The notes under the pieces were generated by a model, which worked only from the letters and a program-made list of their open reading frames with translations, made no database searches and was not told where the DNA came from. From Tropicimonas sp033101155 (GTDB lineage Bacteria > Pseudomonadota > Alphaproteobacteria > Rhodobacterales > Rhodobacteraceae): DNA of 64,000 nt. Both the position numbers and the translations under genes were made by a program. How positions within the stretch are numbered: position 1 is the stretch's first letter; the number at the start of each line of letters is the position of its first letter. Positions 8,191 through 17,402 of this stretch are shown here, piece after piece. The stretch spans positions 1-64,000 of the forward strand of contig NZ_JAWMPX010000004.1 in NCBI RefSeq assembly GCF_033101155.1, given 5' to 3'.

Positions 8191-9147
8191 TCAAAGGCGA
8201 TCCGCGACCAAGACCGTGCGGTCATCGAAATACTCGGCACCAGTTGTCCCCTTCACCGTCGCGAAGGGTCCGATCTTGTGAACATCTTCGATCTCAGCGC
8301 GGGAAAAGGCGGCTTCCCAGGCTTCAACCGATACCGTCTCTGGAATGCAGGGATAGCCGTCGGTGAAGATCTCGATGCTCCGAACCTGATCCTTGGGCCG
8401 CTTGACGTCGATGAACTCGCCACGCCGCGGCAGCACACCGTTCAGGGTGTCGAAGCCAAGTGGACTCTCCGGATCATTGCCGAATTGATACTGAATCTGG
8501 ATCCCACCCAGCAGGAACCTGCAGACAAGCGCTCGAATATCATCGAGTTGCAGGGCGTCAATCGTGGCGTCGATGATGCTATCCGCAGCTTCCCGCGTGA
8601 TGATGCCTTCTGCCACAGCATTTTCGAACCCGAGCAGAATGGACCTGCGGGTCGCAGCTTCTGTCGCATCCGTCACTGGTGCGGCGGCGGCCAATGTCTT
8701 GAAAACCGCCACCCGCGCATGTGTCGCAATCGCGTCCAGCAGCTTGTTGAAGCAGAACAGTTCGGTACCGTTAAGCCGGATTCCAGTGTCTCCAAGCGCG
8801 AAGAAGCGCCAATAGTCGCCGCAGTCGAAGGCGGCGGCCAGCGTTGCGGACGGGGGGATCGGCAGGTCCAACTCTACCGTCCGTCGCGCAAGGGCGTCCG
8901 ATACCCGGGCGAGGATTTCGGTTCCCGGCATGGTCCGCAACGCCGGATCGAGCGCCAGTTCGGTAACGGCGGTTGCGAGGGTCAGAGCCGCCAGCCGCCC
9001 GGCACCGATCCCGTCAACGACAGTGCCGCGAGGATCCGTTGCGCCATCGCAGATCCCGATGACCGCACCAGGCAGGACAATCGGAACATCGTCCCCGACC
9101 TTCGAGTTGGTACGGTATTTCGACACATTCAGGAGTTCGAGTCTCAT
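8191..9147 (-). CDS. PP2C-type protein/phosphoester phosphatase
   Basis: The 318-residue cytoplasmic protein carries spaced PP2C-fold signatures: VIGICDGATDPRG near residue 30 (metal-binding Asp-Gly), FALGDTGIRL in the middle (family GDS/GDT segment) and EYFDDRTVLVADR at the end (final metal-binding Asp pair). The family are Mn/Mg-dependent phosphatases. The start at 9147 lies 7 bp after the stop of the permease gene, so it belongs to the transporter operon; the extra codons upstream in the frame overlap the permease and are rejected. Placement after an AfuABC-like importer suggests that it dephosphorylates an imported or signalling phospho-compound, but that is inference. Confidence 0.75.
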   Translation of the reverse strand: MRLELLNVSKYRTNSKVGDDVPIVLPGAVIGICDGATDPRGTVVDGIGAGRLAALTLATAVTELALDPALRTMPGTEILARVSDALARRTVELDLPIPPSATLAAAFDCGDYWRFFALGDTGIRLNGTELFCFNKLLDAIATHARVAVFKTLAAAAPVTDATEAATRRSILLGFENAVAEGIITREAADSIIDATIDALQLDDIRALVCRFLLGGIQIQYQFGNDPESPLGFDTLNGVLPRRGEFIDVKRPKDQVRSIEIFTDGYPCIPETVSVEAWEAAFSRAEIEDVHKIGPFATVKGTTGAEYFDDRTVLVADRL

Positions 9148-9154
9148 ACCAACC

Positions 9155-10816
9155 TCATACGAATGCCGAGTCACGGTTGTCAGCGAAGCGGAACACGGCG
9201 TAGACGCAGATCCCTGTGCAGAGAAGCAGAACGGTCGAGAGCGCCGCCGCAAGACCGAATTCCCCGTCCAGAACCGCGAGATAGATCTTCACCGGCATGG
9301 TGATGGTCCCGGAATCATAGAGGATCAGGGTCGAGGACAACTCGTTGATCGCGGTGATGAAACTCATGAGCGAGCCAACGATCAACCCCGGTATGATCAA
9401 CGGCAACGTGACCGAAAGGAAGGCTTTCAGTGGCGGCGCCCCAAGGTTCACCGCGGCCTCTTCGAGCGAAGGCTTGATCTGTCGCAGGCTCGAAGTTGTC
9501 GACCGCACACCATAGGGTAGCCGGCGGATGAAATAGATCAGGATCAGCAGGCCAGCCGTGCCGGCCAGGTCAAAGACACCGCCGCGGAACGTGGTGACAA
9601 ACCCGATGGCCATTACGACGCCGGGGACGAGGTAGGGCACCATCATGAGGAAGTCGATTGCGCCTGCGGCCACGTTATCGCGACGCACGATGACATAGGA
9701 AATCAACGCCGAGAACGTCGTGATCAGCACAACAGCGCATAGCGAGAACAGGAAACTGTTGCCAATCGCCTCGGGGGCGTCATGGAGGATCCGCCGATAG
9801 CTTTCCAGCCCGAAACCGCCGGTAAAGACAGGCCCGTTCGTCTGGAGGAACGAGGTGTAGACCACGACCGCCGTTGGCAGCATGGCCAGCGCGACGACAC
9901 CGTGACAGAAGCCATGCACCGCCATGCTCCGCCAGCCGTGTAGATGCACCTTCACCGGCAGGTTGGTCAGCGAAGAGGCGTAACGGCGTTTCGAGAGGAT
10001 GAAGCGCTGCACCAGAAGGGCCAGCATCGAAATCGCCATCATGACGATCGAGATGGTCACCGCCATGGTGGGCAGCCCCCCCAGTTCGGAGCGGTAGGCC
10101 GCGAAAGCAATGGTCGAAAGCGTACGGAAACCGCGCCCGAGGATCGCTGGCGTGCCGAAATCGGCAATAGAGAGCACGAAGCATATGATTGCCCCGGTCG
10201 AGACCGCCGGGAACACCAGCGGGAGTGTGATTTTCACAAACCGTTGCCAAGGCGTGCAGCCGAGGTTTTCGGCGGCGTCTTCGAAGCTCTTGCTCACTGC
10301 GTTCAGTGCGGTCTGGGTCATCAGGAAGACGAAGGGGAAGAACTTCAGCGTGTAGACCAGAATGATCCCGTGCGCACCGTAGATCGTCGGTGTCGAGATG
10401 CCGATGCTTTCGAAGAAATTGGTGATAAAGCCGTTCGATCCCAGCATCATGATCCAGGCGTAGGCGCCAATAAAGGGCGGCGCGACGAGAACGAGGATCG
10501 CCAGCGTCGAGATCCATGCACGGCCCCAGATATGGAAGCGCGCGGTGAAGAAGGCGAGCGGGATGCCGATCAGGCAAGCGCCGAGCGTGCCAAGCAACCC
10601 CACGAAGAGCGTGTTCTTGAATCCCTTGAGATAATAGTTTCGCGTGAAGGCCTCGACGTAGTTGCCCAGGGTAAACTCCCCTGTCTTGGCATCGACGAAG
10701 CTCAGCATCAGCACCCGCAGGATCGGCAGGATCAGCAACACAGCGAGCAGAACAAGGATCAGGACCGTGACGACCGTCCAGAATTCGAACCGGGGCCGAA
10801 GCGCACGGGCAATCAT
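9155..10816 (-). CDS. AfuB/FbpB-type ABC transporter permease (two permease domains in one chain)
   Basis: The 553-residue membrane protein has two homologous halves. Each ends with the cytoplasmic EAA loop that docks the ATPase: EDAAENLGCTPWQRFVKITL in the first half and EEAAVNLGAPPLKAFLSVTL in the second, about 270 residues apart. This is the standard layout of the iron/thiamine/sugar-phosphate importer permeases. Its ATG overlaps the stop of the ATPase gene (ATGA at 10813-10816), so the two are translationally coupled. It forms the inner-membrane channel of the importer encoded with 10813-11904 and 11970-12947. Confidence 0.9.
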   Translation of the reverse strand: MIARALRPRFEFWTVVTVLILVLLAVLLILPILRVLMLSFVDAKTGEFTLGNYVEAFTRNYYLKGFKNTLFVGLLGTLGACLIGIPLAFFTARFHIWGRAWISTLAILVLVAPPFIGAYAWIMMLGSNGFITNFFESIGISTPTIYGAHGIILVYTLKFFPFVFLMTQTALNAVSKSFEDAAENLGCTPWQRFVKITLPLVFPAVSTGAIICFVLSIADFGTPAILGRGFRTLSTIAFAAYRSELGGLPTMAVTISIVMMAISMLALLVQRFILSKRRYASSLTNLPVKVHLHGWRSMAVHGFCHGVVALAMLPTAVVVYTSFLQTNGPVFTGGFGLESYRRILHDAPEAIGNSFLFSLCAVVLITTFSALISYVIVRRDNVAAGAIDFLMMVPYLVPGVVMAIGFVTTFRGGVFDLAGTAGLLILIYFIRRLPYGVRSTTSSLRQIKPSLEEAAVNLGAPPLKAFLSVTLPLIIPGLIVGSLMSFITAINELSSTLILYDSGTITMPVKIYLAVLDGEFGLAAALSTVLLLCTGICVYAVFRFADNRDSAFV

Positions 10817-11904
10817 GCAACCCTCCTTCCGGTCTCGCTGTCTTCAAAGAACAACAGGTCGTCGCGGACGGCGGTCAGGGTGATGACACTCCCCTCTTCC
10901 AGCGCCACGATCGTCGGGTCCGGACGGGAAACGACCTTCACCTCCTCCCCAGTCTCGGTGCGGGCAAAGACTTCCATCTCGCGCCCCAGGAAACTGACCC
11001 CGCGCAGGCTGGCCGGGATCGCGATGGCCTCGGGCGCAGAACCCGCTTGGCCGGGAAGAACCTTGAGCGCTTCGGGCCGAATGGCACAGACAAGAGAAGC
11101 CCCACCATCGACAGCCGACAACCTGGCAGACAGGTCCGCCCCGCCTGCGCGCAAGGCGGCCGACGCCCCGTCCCGCTGGACCGACAGAAAATTGTTCGTG
11201 CCAACGAAGGAGGCGACAAACCGGTTGGCTGGCTTCAAGTAGATGTCCAGCGGGTTCGTCGCCTGCTGGATGACGCCTTCGTACATCACGCAGACAGTGT
11301 CCGACATCGCCAGAGCTTCTTCCTGATCATGCGTGACATAAATTGTGGTGATGCCGAGTTCCTGCTGGATACGCCGCAGCTCGGCCCGAAGGTCGACCCG
11401 CAGCTTGGCGTCGAGATTGGACAGCGGTTCATCCATCAGCAGAACCTTCGGCTCGATGACGATGGCGCGGGCGAGGCCGACCCGCTGCTGCTGCCCGCCG
11501 GACAGTTCATGCGGCATGCGGTCGGCAAACGGGCCGAGCTGTACAACTTCCAGAACCTTCTCCAACCGGCGGGTGATTTCCGCCGATGCGACCTTGCGCT
11601 GTTTCAGGCCGAAGGCAACGTTGTCGCGCACGCTGAGATGCGGAAAGATCGCGTAATCCTGAAACACCATGCCGACATCGCGGCGATAGGCCGGAAGATC
11701 CTCGATGGAATTGCCGTCCACCTCGATACTGCCGGAATTCTGCCGATGGAAACCGGCGATTGTCCGCAGCAGCGTGGTCTTCCCGCAGCCCGAGGGGCCG
11801 AGCAGGGTATAGAACGCCCCGGAAGGGATCGACACGTTGATGTCCGACAACGCCACCACATCGCCGTAAAGCTTGCGAAGCGCAGAAATTTCCACCGAAG
11901 ACAT
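10813..11904 (-). CDS. AfuC/PotA-type ABC transporter ATP-binding protein
   Basis: The 363-residue ATPase has Walker A GPSGCGKT (residues 36-43), Q-loop VFQDYAIFPH, signature LSGGQQQR (134-141), Walker B VLLMDEP (154-160) and the switch His in VTHDQEEA. A C-terminal TOBE-like regulatory domain follows (about 240-363). The sequence VRDNVAFGLKQRKV and the domain order fit the iron/sugar-phosphate/2-aminoethylphosphonate importer group. It lies 33 bp past the hairpin that follows the binding-protein gene and overlaps the permease gene by 4 bp. Confidence 0.9.
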   Translation of the reverse strand: MSSVEISALRKLYGDVVALSDINVSIPSGAFYTLLGPSGCGKTTLLRTIAGFHRQNSGSIEVDGNSIEDLPAYRRDVGMVFQDYAIFPHLSVRDNVAFGLKQRKVASAEITRRLEKVLEVVQLGPFADRMPHELSGGQQQRVGLARAIVIEPKVLLMDEPLSNLDAKLRVDLRAELRRIQQELGITTIYVTHDQEEALAMSDTVCVMYEGVIQQATNPLDIYLKPANRFVASFVGTNNFLSVQRDGASAALRAGGADLSARLSAVDGGASLVCAIRPEALKVLPGQAGSAPEAIAIPASLRGVSFLGREMEVFARTETGEEVKVVSRPDPTIVALEEGSVITLTAVRDDLLFFEDSETGRRVA

Positions 11905-11937
11905 TGCTTGCCTGACCTGATTTTGGGATCTTTACGT

Positions 11938-11962
11938 GCCGGGCGCAGCGGCTGCGCCCGGC
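11938..11962 (-). promoter_or_regulatory. Intergenic stem-loop after the binding-protein gene
   Basis: GCCGGGCGCAGC at 11938-11949 pairs perfectly with 11951-11962, making a very strong GC stem between the binding-protein gene and the ATPase gene. No T-run follows on the minus strand, so it probably protects the upstream transcript or lowers expression of the downstream genes rather than ending transcription fully, as is common after binding-protein genes. On the plus strand it is followed by TTTT. Confidence 0.6.
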
Positions 11963-11969
11963 TTTTGCG

Positions 11970-12947
11970 TTACTGGACGTCGAGGACGATGTCTTTCCAC
12001 TGTTCGACCAGCCGCTCACGATTGTCCGCAGCCCATTTGGCGTTGTATCCAACCGAGTTCACCTCGGAAAGCGGCAGCAGCGCTTCCTTCGAGGCGACAT
12101 CCGAGCGAACAGGGCGACGACCTTGCTCTGCCACGACTTTCTGGCCTTCCACGGAGAGCATGAAGTCGATGAAGGCCTTGCCGCCATCGGCATTCGGAGC
12201 ACCCTTGATGAGCGCCATGGCATCCGGTGCGATCGCGGTGCCTTCGGACGGATAGACGATCTGGACCGGACCGCCACCTTCGACATAGCGAAGCGCAGCA
12301 TCTTCCAGCGTCACGCCAATCGCAAGCTCACCGTCATTGACGAAGCGCGGCACGGCGCCCGAGCTCTCAGACAGAACGAAATTGCCGAGCATGCCCTTGT
12401 AGGTCTCAAGCCCTTCTTCTTCGGAGCCGAAGGCCTGGAGCACCGTGGCAAACTGGATATAGGAGGAGCCCGATGCGTCGGCACGAGCCGAGGAAATCAT
12501 ATCGTCATATTGCGGATCGGCCAGCGCAGCCCAGCTATCGGGCACCGGCTTGCCGTCGAGTTTCGACTCGTTGACGATGAAGGCCATGACAACGGCGGTG
12601 AACGGAGTCCACAGGTCGCTCTGCTTCATGCCATCGGCCAGTTTGTCGGCTTCGGTGGCCTCATAGGCTTCGAACAGGTCGGGGTTGAAGTCGATGACGG
12701 TGCCGTCGACGCTCCAGATCACATCAGCTTGCGGGCTGCCCGCTTCGGCCGTCAGCCGGTTCAGCAACTCGCCCGACCCTGCCTTGATGATGTCGACCTT
12801 CATACCCGAGGCCTCTTCGAACATCGGTGCAAGGGCGTCGATGAAGTTCTGAGGAACGGCTGTATAGACCGTAACGTTACCTTCGGCTATCGCGCCGGTG
12901 GCGCAAAGCGCCATGGCCGAACCGAGAATCGCGGATTTCAGTTTCAT
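11970..12947 (-). CDS. AfuA/FbpA-type periplasmic substrate-binding protein
   Basis: The 325-residue protein begins with a clear signal peptide (MKLKSAILGSAMALC, cleavage likely after GAIA near residue 21). It continues with NVTVYTAVPQNFIDALAPMF, the entry of the FbpA/AfuA family fold, and then ADVIWSVDGTVIDF and SEGTAIAPDAMALIKGAPN. Members bind ferric iron, phosphorylated sugars, 2-aminoethylphosphonate or similar anions. The classic iron-binding tyrosine pair is not obvious near the C-terminus (only NSVGYNAKW). Together with the phosphatase genes downstream and the ROK regulator upstream, an organophosphate such as a sugar phosphate is the likelier ligand; this is inference. Confidence 0.88.
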   Translation of the reverse strand: MKLKSAILGSAMALCATGAIAEGNVTVYTAVPQNFIDALAPMFEEASGMKVDIIKAGSGELLNRLTAEAGSPQADVIWSVDGTVIDFNPDLFEAYEATEADKLADGMKQSDLWTPFTAVVMAFIVNESKLDGKPVPDSWAALADPQYDDMISSARADASGSSYIQFATVLQAFGSEEEGLETYKGMLGNFVLSESSGAVPRFVNDGELAIGVTLEDAALRYVEGGGPVQIVYPSEGTAIAPDAMALIKGAPNADGGKAFIDFMLSVEGQKVVAEQGRRPVRSDVASKEALLPLSEVNSVGYNAKWAADNRERLVEQWKDIVLDVQ

Positions 12948-13099
12948 TCAGTCCTCCCGTTGGGTTTAGGGGGCCGAATCCCGCAGTCATGCGGTGCTGT
13001 CGGGTCGGCCGTGAATTAAGTTGCAATCCAGAATATAATCCAAGTCAAACGAATTATTTCCGCTTTTCGTCGCAGCACGGTCTGCTACAGCTTCCGTTC

Positions 13100-14248
13100 A
13101 TGGGGGACACGAACGACCGTTTCAGGCTGACTTACAACGGCCGCAGGATCATCTCCGCAATCCGGAGCCAGGGTCCGCAATCGCGTGCGGACCTTGCCCG
13201 CCGGCTCGATATCAAGCCGTCGACCGTGACCCGCCTGACGGGTCCGATGGTGTCCGAGGGATTGCTGAAAGAAGGTCCGGACCCGAGCCGCGAGGGGCGA
13301 AAGGGCTATCCGGCCCGGCTGCTGAGCATTGATCCCGATGGCGTTTTTACGGCCGGGGTCTATCTTGACCCCGACCGCATCATGACCTGTATCTGCGACC
13401 TGAGCGGCCGAGCTCTCGAAGTCGAGGAAGCCGCGGTTCACAATACGTCCTTCCCCCAGCTGATGACCGAAGCAGGGGCCAGCGTGGCACGGTTGGTGGA
13501 CAAGTCCGGCATCGACAGGTCCCGGATTGCCGGATGTGGTGTGAGCTATCCCGGCCAGTACAGCGCCGACCCCACGCAGGTCCTCAAGATCCGGCAGTTT
13601 CGCGACTGGCCGGACGTCAATGTCGAGCGCGACCTGACCCGGTATTTCGGCATGCCGGTTCGACACATGAACGACGCCAAAGCGGCCTGCATGGCCGAAC
13701 TCTACCATGGTGCCTGCCGAAACGTTCGAAACTTCTGCCATATATGGTTGTCCTACGGCATTGGCGGGGCGGCCGTCGTCGACCAGCAGCCATATCTGGG
13801 ACGTACCAACCTCGCGGCAGAATGGGGCGGACTGTTCCCGAAATCGCAGCCGAGGCCGTCTGGGCAAGACCTCCTGGATGTTCTTGCCCGCGAAGGCATT
13901 GCGCTGAGGCATCTGAACGACCTGACCGAAAGCAATCTCTCGCTTCCGGCCGTCAAGGAATGGTGCAAGCGCGCCGCTGAGCAGTTGCGATGGCTCTGCC
14001 TTGTCATCGACCGGACATTCGCCCCCGATGCAATCGTTCTGGGAGGCACGCTCCACCCAAGGCTCATTGATGACATGCTGGATGCCATACTGGCTGCCGA
14101 AACCCTTGGCGAAGACTACCTTGTTGCACCACCTCCGGTGCTGAGGGCCGAACAGGATACCCTGCCGCAGCTTGGTGCCGCGGCATTGCCGGTTCACGAG
14201 ATATTCAACCCGTCGGCTTTCTCGGGTGCCGCAAGCAAACAGCGCTGA
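13100..14248 (+). CDS. ROK-family transcriptional regulator
   Basis: The 382-residue protein starts with a MarR-like winged helix (residues about 15-75: NGRRIISAIRSQGPQSRADL, LDIKPSTVTRLTGPMVSEG) followed by a ROK sugar-kinase-fold domain. ROK features visible are AGCGVSYPGQY, NDAKAACMAELYHG and LSYGIGGAAVVDQQPYLG. The usual zinc motif CxCGxxGCxE after the GGE/GHM segment is missing: here the text runs AAEWGGLFPKSQPRPSGQDL. I start it at ATG 13100 because that matches the family start; codons upstream are not conserved-looking. It is divergent from the importer operon (152 bp apart) and probably represses it in response to an imported sugar or sugar phosphate. Confidence 0.8.
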   Translation: MGDTNDRFRLTYNGRRIISAIRSQGPQSRADLARRLDIKPSTVTRLTGPMVSEGLLKEGPDPSREGRKGYPARLLSIDPDGVFTAGVYLDPDRIMTCICDLSGRALEVEEAAVHNTSFPQLMTEAGASVARLVDKSGIDRSRIAGCGVSYPGQYSADPTQVLKIRQFRDWPDVNVERDLTRYFGMPVRHMNDAKAACMAELYHGACRNVRNFCHIWLSYGIGGAAVVDQQPYLGRTNLAAEWGGLFPKSQPRPSGQDLLDVLAREGIALRHLNDLTESNLSLPAVKEWCKRAAEQLRWLCLVIDRTFAPDAIVLGGTLHPRLIDDMLDAILAAETLGEDYLVAPPPVLRAEQDTLPQLGAAALPVHEIFNPSAFSGAASKQR

Positions 14249-14979
14249 CTGCCTTGTCAGGCTACGGCCGTCAGATTGCGACCAGGCAACCCAAGCTTGG
14301 TCGATTTAGTCCGCATCATCAGTTCAAGCGATTTGCATCTCTTAGGCTTCGCTTCACAAACCAGTTGAGGGATTCACTGCGTGAATGCAGCATGACAGCC
14401 GGAAGGCAAGAGCAGTTGTCCGGCTCAGCCGTTGGTCGTCTGCAGCACGATGAAGGTCCGCTTGTCCCATTCCGACAGATCCGCGAGAGGACCGCTTTGG
14501 GCTGACAGCGGTCAGTGATGCCAGTCTCATCGACGGCGGCTTCGTCCGCTGACCTTACTTCGGTGCGCCACATCCTGAATGACCGGTCCCTGCATACGCA
14601 CAAAGCTCGGGTGTCAGAGTAAAGGCCCAGAAGCGTCTTCATTCCTCGCGGAACCCATTCAAACTGCTTAATCCATCTCAGGTTAAATGATGCTACCCAC
14701 AGCTCGCTTCAAGCTCGTGAGGCCCTGCTCACTACGTGTCATCGCCCAGTATCCCGTCGGGCCCCTCGAGGTGCCTTCCGCTTTTGGTGGCTTGTCCAGA
14801 TGGTGTTGCCTCTCCGTGGAGCGATTTCAGAGTTCTGCAAAGTTGCGAATGTAGGTGTCATCCCCCTCTCTCGTCCATGACCGGCTCCAGCGGTCCGGTG
14901 GCTTCACTATGCTGTTGTACACACAGGACAACCACACAAATGGACAACACAAAGCGATATTATACAGCAATATCATTAA
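14249..14979. other. No gene recognised (about 730 bp)
   Basis: Between the ROK gene and the integrase fragment I see only short frames without protein-like content. The right end (14915-14990) is notably AT-rich with AATATCATTAAG-type sequence just before the integrase remnant. No inverted repeats or structured RNA could be recognised by eye. Confidence 0.4.
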
Positions 14980-15115
14980 GTTAAACTAACAGCACGGCAA
15001 CGCAAGGCGGTTTCGGAAGGGATGCACAGTAATGGTGGCGGCCTGTTTCTTTGCGTCAAAGGATGCCGAAGGTCATGGGTTTTCCGCTTCACGCCCGCAC
15101 GGACAAAGAAAAAAG
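14980..15115 (+). pseudogene. P4-type integrase N-terminal (arm-binding) fragment
   Basis: The frame reads LTARQRKAVSEGMHSNGGGL and then LCVKGCRRSWVFRFTP, which fits the DUF4102 arm-binding domain of P4-like integrases (pattern D/N-G-x-GL-x-L-x-V, then SWVFRY). There is no start codon at the expected place, and the similarity ends at about 15115, where IS3 transposase sequence takes over. It is the third independent integrase stub in the window. Confidence 0.5.
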
Positions 15116-15157
15116 CGCGATCTGGATCGACGTCTTCAGCGAGGCAACCGTCAAGAT

Positions 15158-15330
15158 CAGCAGGACGGCAAGGGCCGCTGGATCGACAACCGCATGATCG
15201 AGCGCCTGTGGCGATCCCTCAGTGCGAGTGCATCTACTTTCACGCTTACGATCGTGGCTCAGAGGTGAAGGCCGGTATCGGAACCTGGTTGGCCTAATGG
15301 AACGCCGGGCGTCCACATTCCTTCCACGGC
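15158..15330 (+). pseudogene. IS3-family transposase C-terminal remnant (frameshifted)
   Basis: DGKGRWIDNRMIERLWRSL (15164-15220) is the conserved end of the IS3 OrfB catalytic core, with the final catalytic Glu in IERLW. The next segment CECIYFHAYDRGSEVKAGIG continues in a different frame, and after a stop at 15295 comes WNAGRPHS, equivalent to the YNxxRPHSSL ending. At least one frameshift and one stop break the gene, and everything before DGKG is missing. Confidence 0.7.
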
Positions 15331-15814
15331 ATATTGCCTCCCGGCGAGGTCCATGTCAGCAAAAGCAAACCAACGAGAATGGCAGCCTGATGTGAACCCC
15401 TGAACCGCCTTAGAAAAGCTAATAACTGATCGAAATTGTAGGACCACCTCGGAGTCCGGCTAGACGGTTTACGTATATGAAGGCGGGGGGCGCCTGCCGG
15501 ATCGAGCGAAAGTTCACTGCGGAAACTGAATCAGCGACAAGCGCTTCGATCAAGCACGAGTTTTTCAACACAATCCGCCCTCTTTGCCCGTTCAATCGAG
15601 CCACCATGACCCGCTGCCTTACCGATGTCGCTGCCATTTGGTTGGATGGCGGTTCTGGCATCAACAAAATAGATGGACTTCGGCACCCGAAAACGCCCAA
15701 TGTCGAGTGTTGACGGGCTCACCCCGGGGGGAGTCCAGTGATCGAAAGAGAACCAAGACTTCTGTGCTTCCTAAAGTCGATTGGTCCCAAGGGAGCAGGT
15801 CAAGGCTTGCGAAA
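15331..15814. other. No gene recognised (about 480 bp) upstream of the sugar kinase
   Basis: The stretch has only short frames. The sequence CACCCCGGGGGGAG near 15720 is a GC-rich palindrome. The promoter of the kinase gene should be here but no convincing box can be named by eye. Confidence 0.35.
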
Positions 15815-16906
15815 ATGGCAGACGCAATCGTGAAAAACCGGAGAAATGAATTGAGTAGCAATAAGCTTCGGGTTGTAACGATGGGATCCGCGACGATCGA
15901 CATCATCGCGACTGTCGCGAACGAAGATATTGAGCAGATGCGCCTTACGAACCAAACTGCATCATTCTTGCTGATGGAGCCCGGTCGAAAGGTCGACGCG
16001 GAGAATATCCGAACTTACATCGGTGGCGGTGCGGTCAACGCTGCGGTCTGCCTTGCAAGACAAGGGTTTTCGGCGGCACCCCTGGTAAAGATGGGACAAG
16101 ATCTCAATGCCGATAACATCGTCTCGGCGCTGACTTTGGAGGGGGTCGACACATCCCTCGCGATCCATGATCCGAACTATGCGACCGCTGTTTCCCTGCT
16201 CATCGCGTCCCATGATCGAGATGCGGCGATCTTCACGCATCGCGGAGCGAACGAGCACCTTTTCCTGGAAGACCTTGAGAAGAACCCCTTTGAAAATGCT
16301 GATCTCGTCTACATTGCGGGCCTGAGCAACGCGTCCGCCGATCTGTTCCCGGAGATCGTGAGCCGGGCGAAGGAGGCGGGGGCATTTGTTGCGACCAACC
16401 CCGGCATAAGGCAGCTCACGCGGAAGACGGATCCCTTCTTTGACAGCTTGGGCAAAGTCGATCTCTTTATTTGCAATCGCGCCGAAGCGCGCGCGCTCAT
16501 CCCGAAACTGGTAGAAAGAACCGGATGGGACAAAGGCCAACCGCCAAAGGCCGACCAAGATGAACTCGTCCTCGAAATCGAGGGCTTCAAACTGCCATCG
16601 GCAGACTACTTCGCCCGCATGCATAGCCTCGGCCCATCTTACGTTGGTATTACCGACGGCTCTCAGGGCGCTTTTCTGTCTGTTTCAGGCGACATCCAGT
16701 TCCAACCGGTCGTGCCTGCCGATGTACTTGGAACAACGGGTGCAGGAGACAGTTTTTCATCCACTTTGGCCGGATGCCTGGCCAGCGGCGACGCACCATT
16801 GAAGGCGTTGCGCCTTGCTGCGCAAAACTCGTCCTCCGTGGTGAGTTTCACAGATGCTCATTCCGGGCTGCTGTCCCGGGAACAGCTTGCGGCGCTTGTG
16901 CAGTAA
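15815..16906 (+). CDS. PfkB-family carbohydrate kinase
   Basis: The 363-residue protein is a ribokinase-like sugar or nucleoside kinase. It has the N-terminal di-glycine substrate site YIGGGAVNAAVCLARQGF, the sugar-contact stretch ATAVSLLIA, and the C-terminal ATP/catalytic motif GTTGAGDSFSSTLAG with catalytic Asp in GAGD. An insert of about 30 residues (GWDKGQPPKADQDELVLEIE) before the nucleotide-binding region is unusual. I choose ATG 15815; no strong ribosome binding site is seen, and a TTG at 15849 or the ATG of MGSATIDI are alternatives. It is the only intact gene within a field of integrase and IS fragments. The phosphorylated sugar cannot be told from sequence. Confidence 0.8.
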   Translation: MADAIVKNRRNELSSNKLRVVTMGSATIDIIATVANEDIEQMRLTNQTASFLLMEPGRKVDAENIRTYIGGGAVNAAVCLARQGFSAAPLVKMGQDLNADNIVSALTLEGVDTSLAIHDPNYATAVSLLIASHDRDAAIFTHRGANEHLFLEDLEKNPFENADLVYIAGLSNASADLFPEIVSRAKEAGAFVATNPGIRQLTRKTDPFFDSLGKVDLFICNRAEARALIPKLVERTGWDKGQPPKADQDELVLEIEGFKLPSADYFARMHSLGPSYVGITDGSQGAFLSVSGDIQFQPVVPADVLGTTGAGDSFSSTLAGCLASGDAPLKALRLAAQNSSSVVSFTDAHSGLLSREQLAALVQ

Positions 16907-16989
16907 GCCGCGCTTTGTGTCGGATGGGCGTTTTTGCATAACAGCCGTAGAGGATTCACTTTGCGAATCCCTTGGTTTAGATCGGCGAC

Positions 16990-17320
16990 ATGCCGAAACC
17001 CGCTTTTCCCCGCTATCGCGCAATGAACCGGTCCAGCTACAGCGAGTCGCTTCGAAGGCGGGGATCGCTGCTGGTTTGGTTTGATCGAAACATGACCTGG
17101 TTGGCGGAACGAACCGGCAAACGCGGGCACCCGGAGACATTCTCCGATGCAACGATCCAGTTCTGCCTGAGTGTGAAGGTGTTGTTCGGTCTGCCGCTTC
17201 GCCAGACCTCCGGAATGGTTGCCAGCCTTCTGGAGATGGCTGGGCCTGATTGGCCGGTTCCAGGTTTCAGTACGTTGTCTCAGCGCCAGAAAACCTTGAA
17301 CGTCCAGATCCCCTATCACC
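16990..17320 (+). pseudogene. IS5-family transposase N-terminal fragment
   Basis: About 110 residues match the start of IS5-type transposases with the DDE_Tnp_1 fold: KPAFPRYRAMNRSSYSESLR, RGSLLVWFDRNMTW, GKRGHPETFSDATIQFCL and VKVLFGLPLRQTSG, ending at QRQKTLNVQIPYH. All catalytic Asp/Glu residues lie beyond the break. It points towards, and stops about 80 bp before, the convergent IS3 relic that ends at 17403. Confidence 0.75.
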
Positions 17321-17402
17321 GCGAGGACGAACCGCTGGACCAGAGGTGGCTCGGGAAATATGAACAGTCCGGAGCCGTTTTCTCAGTGGATTTTCCGCTC
17401 AG

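Noticed and set aside
466..15330. An intact prophage or integrative element
   Set aside because: Only integrase stubs and IS pieces are present; no structural, replication or transfer genes and no matching attachment repeats were seen.
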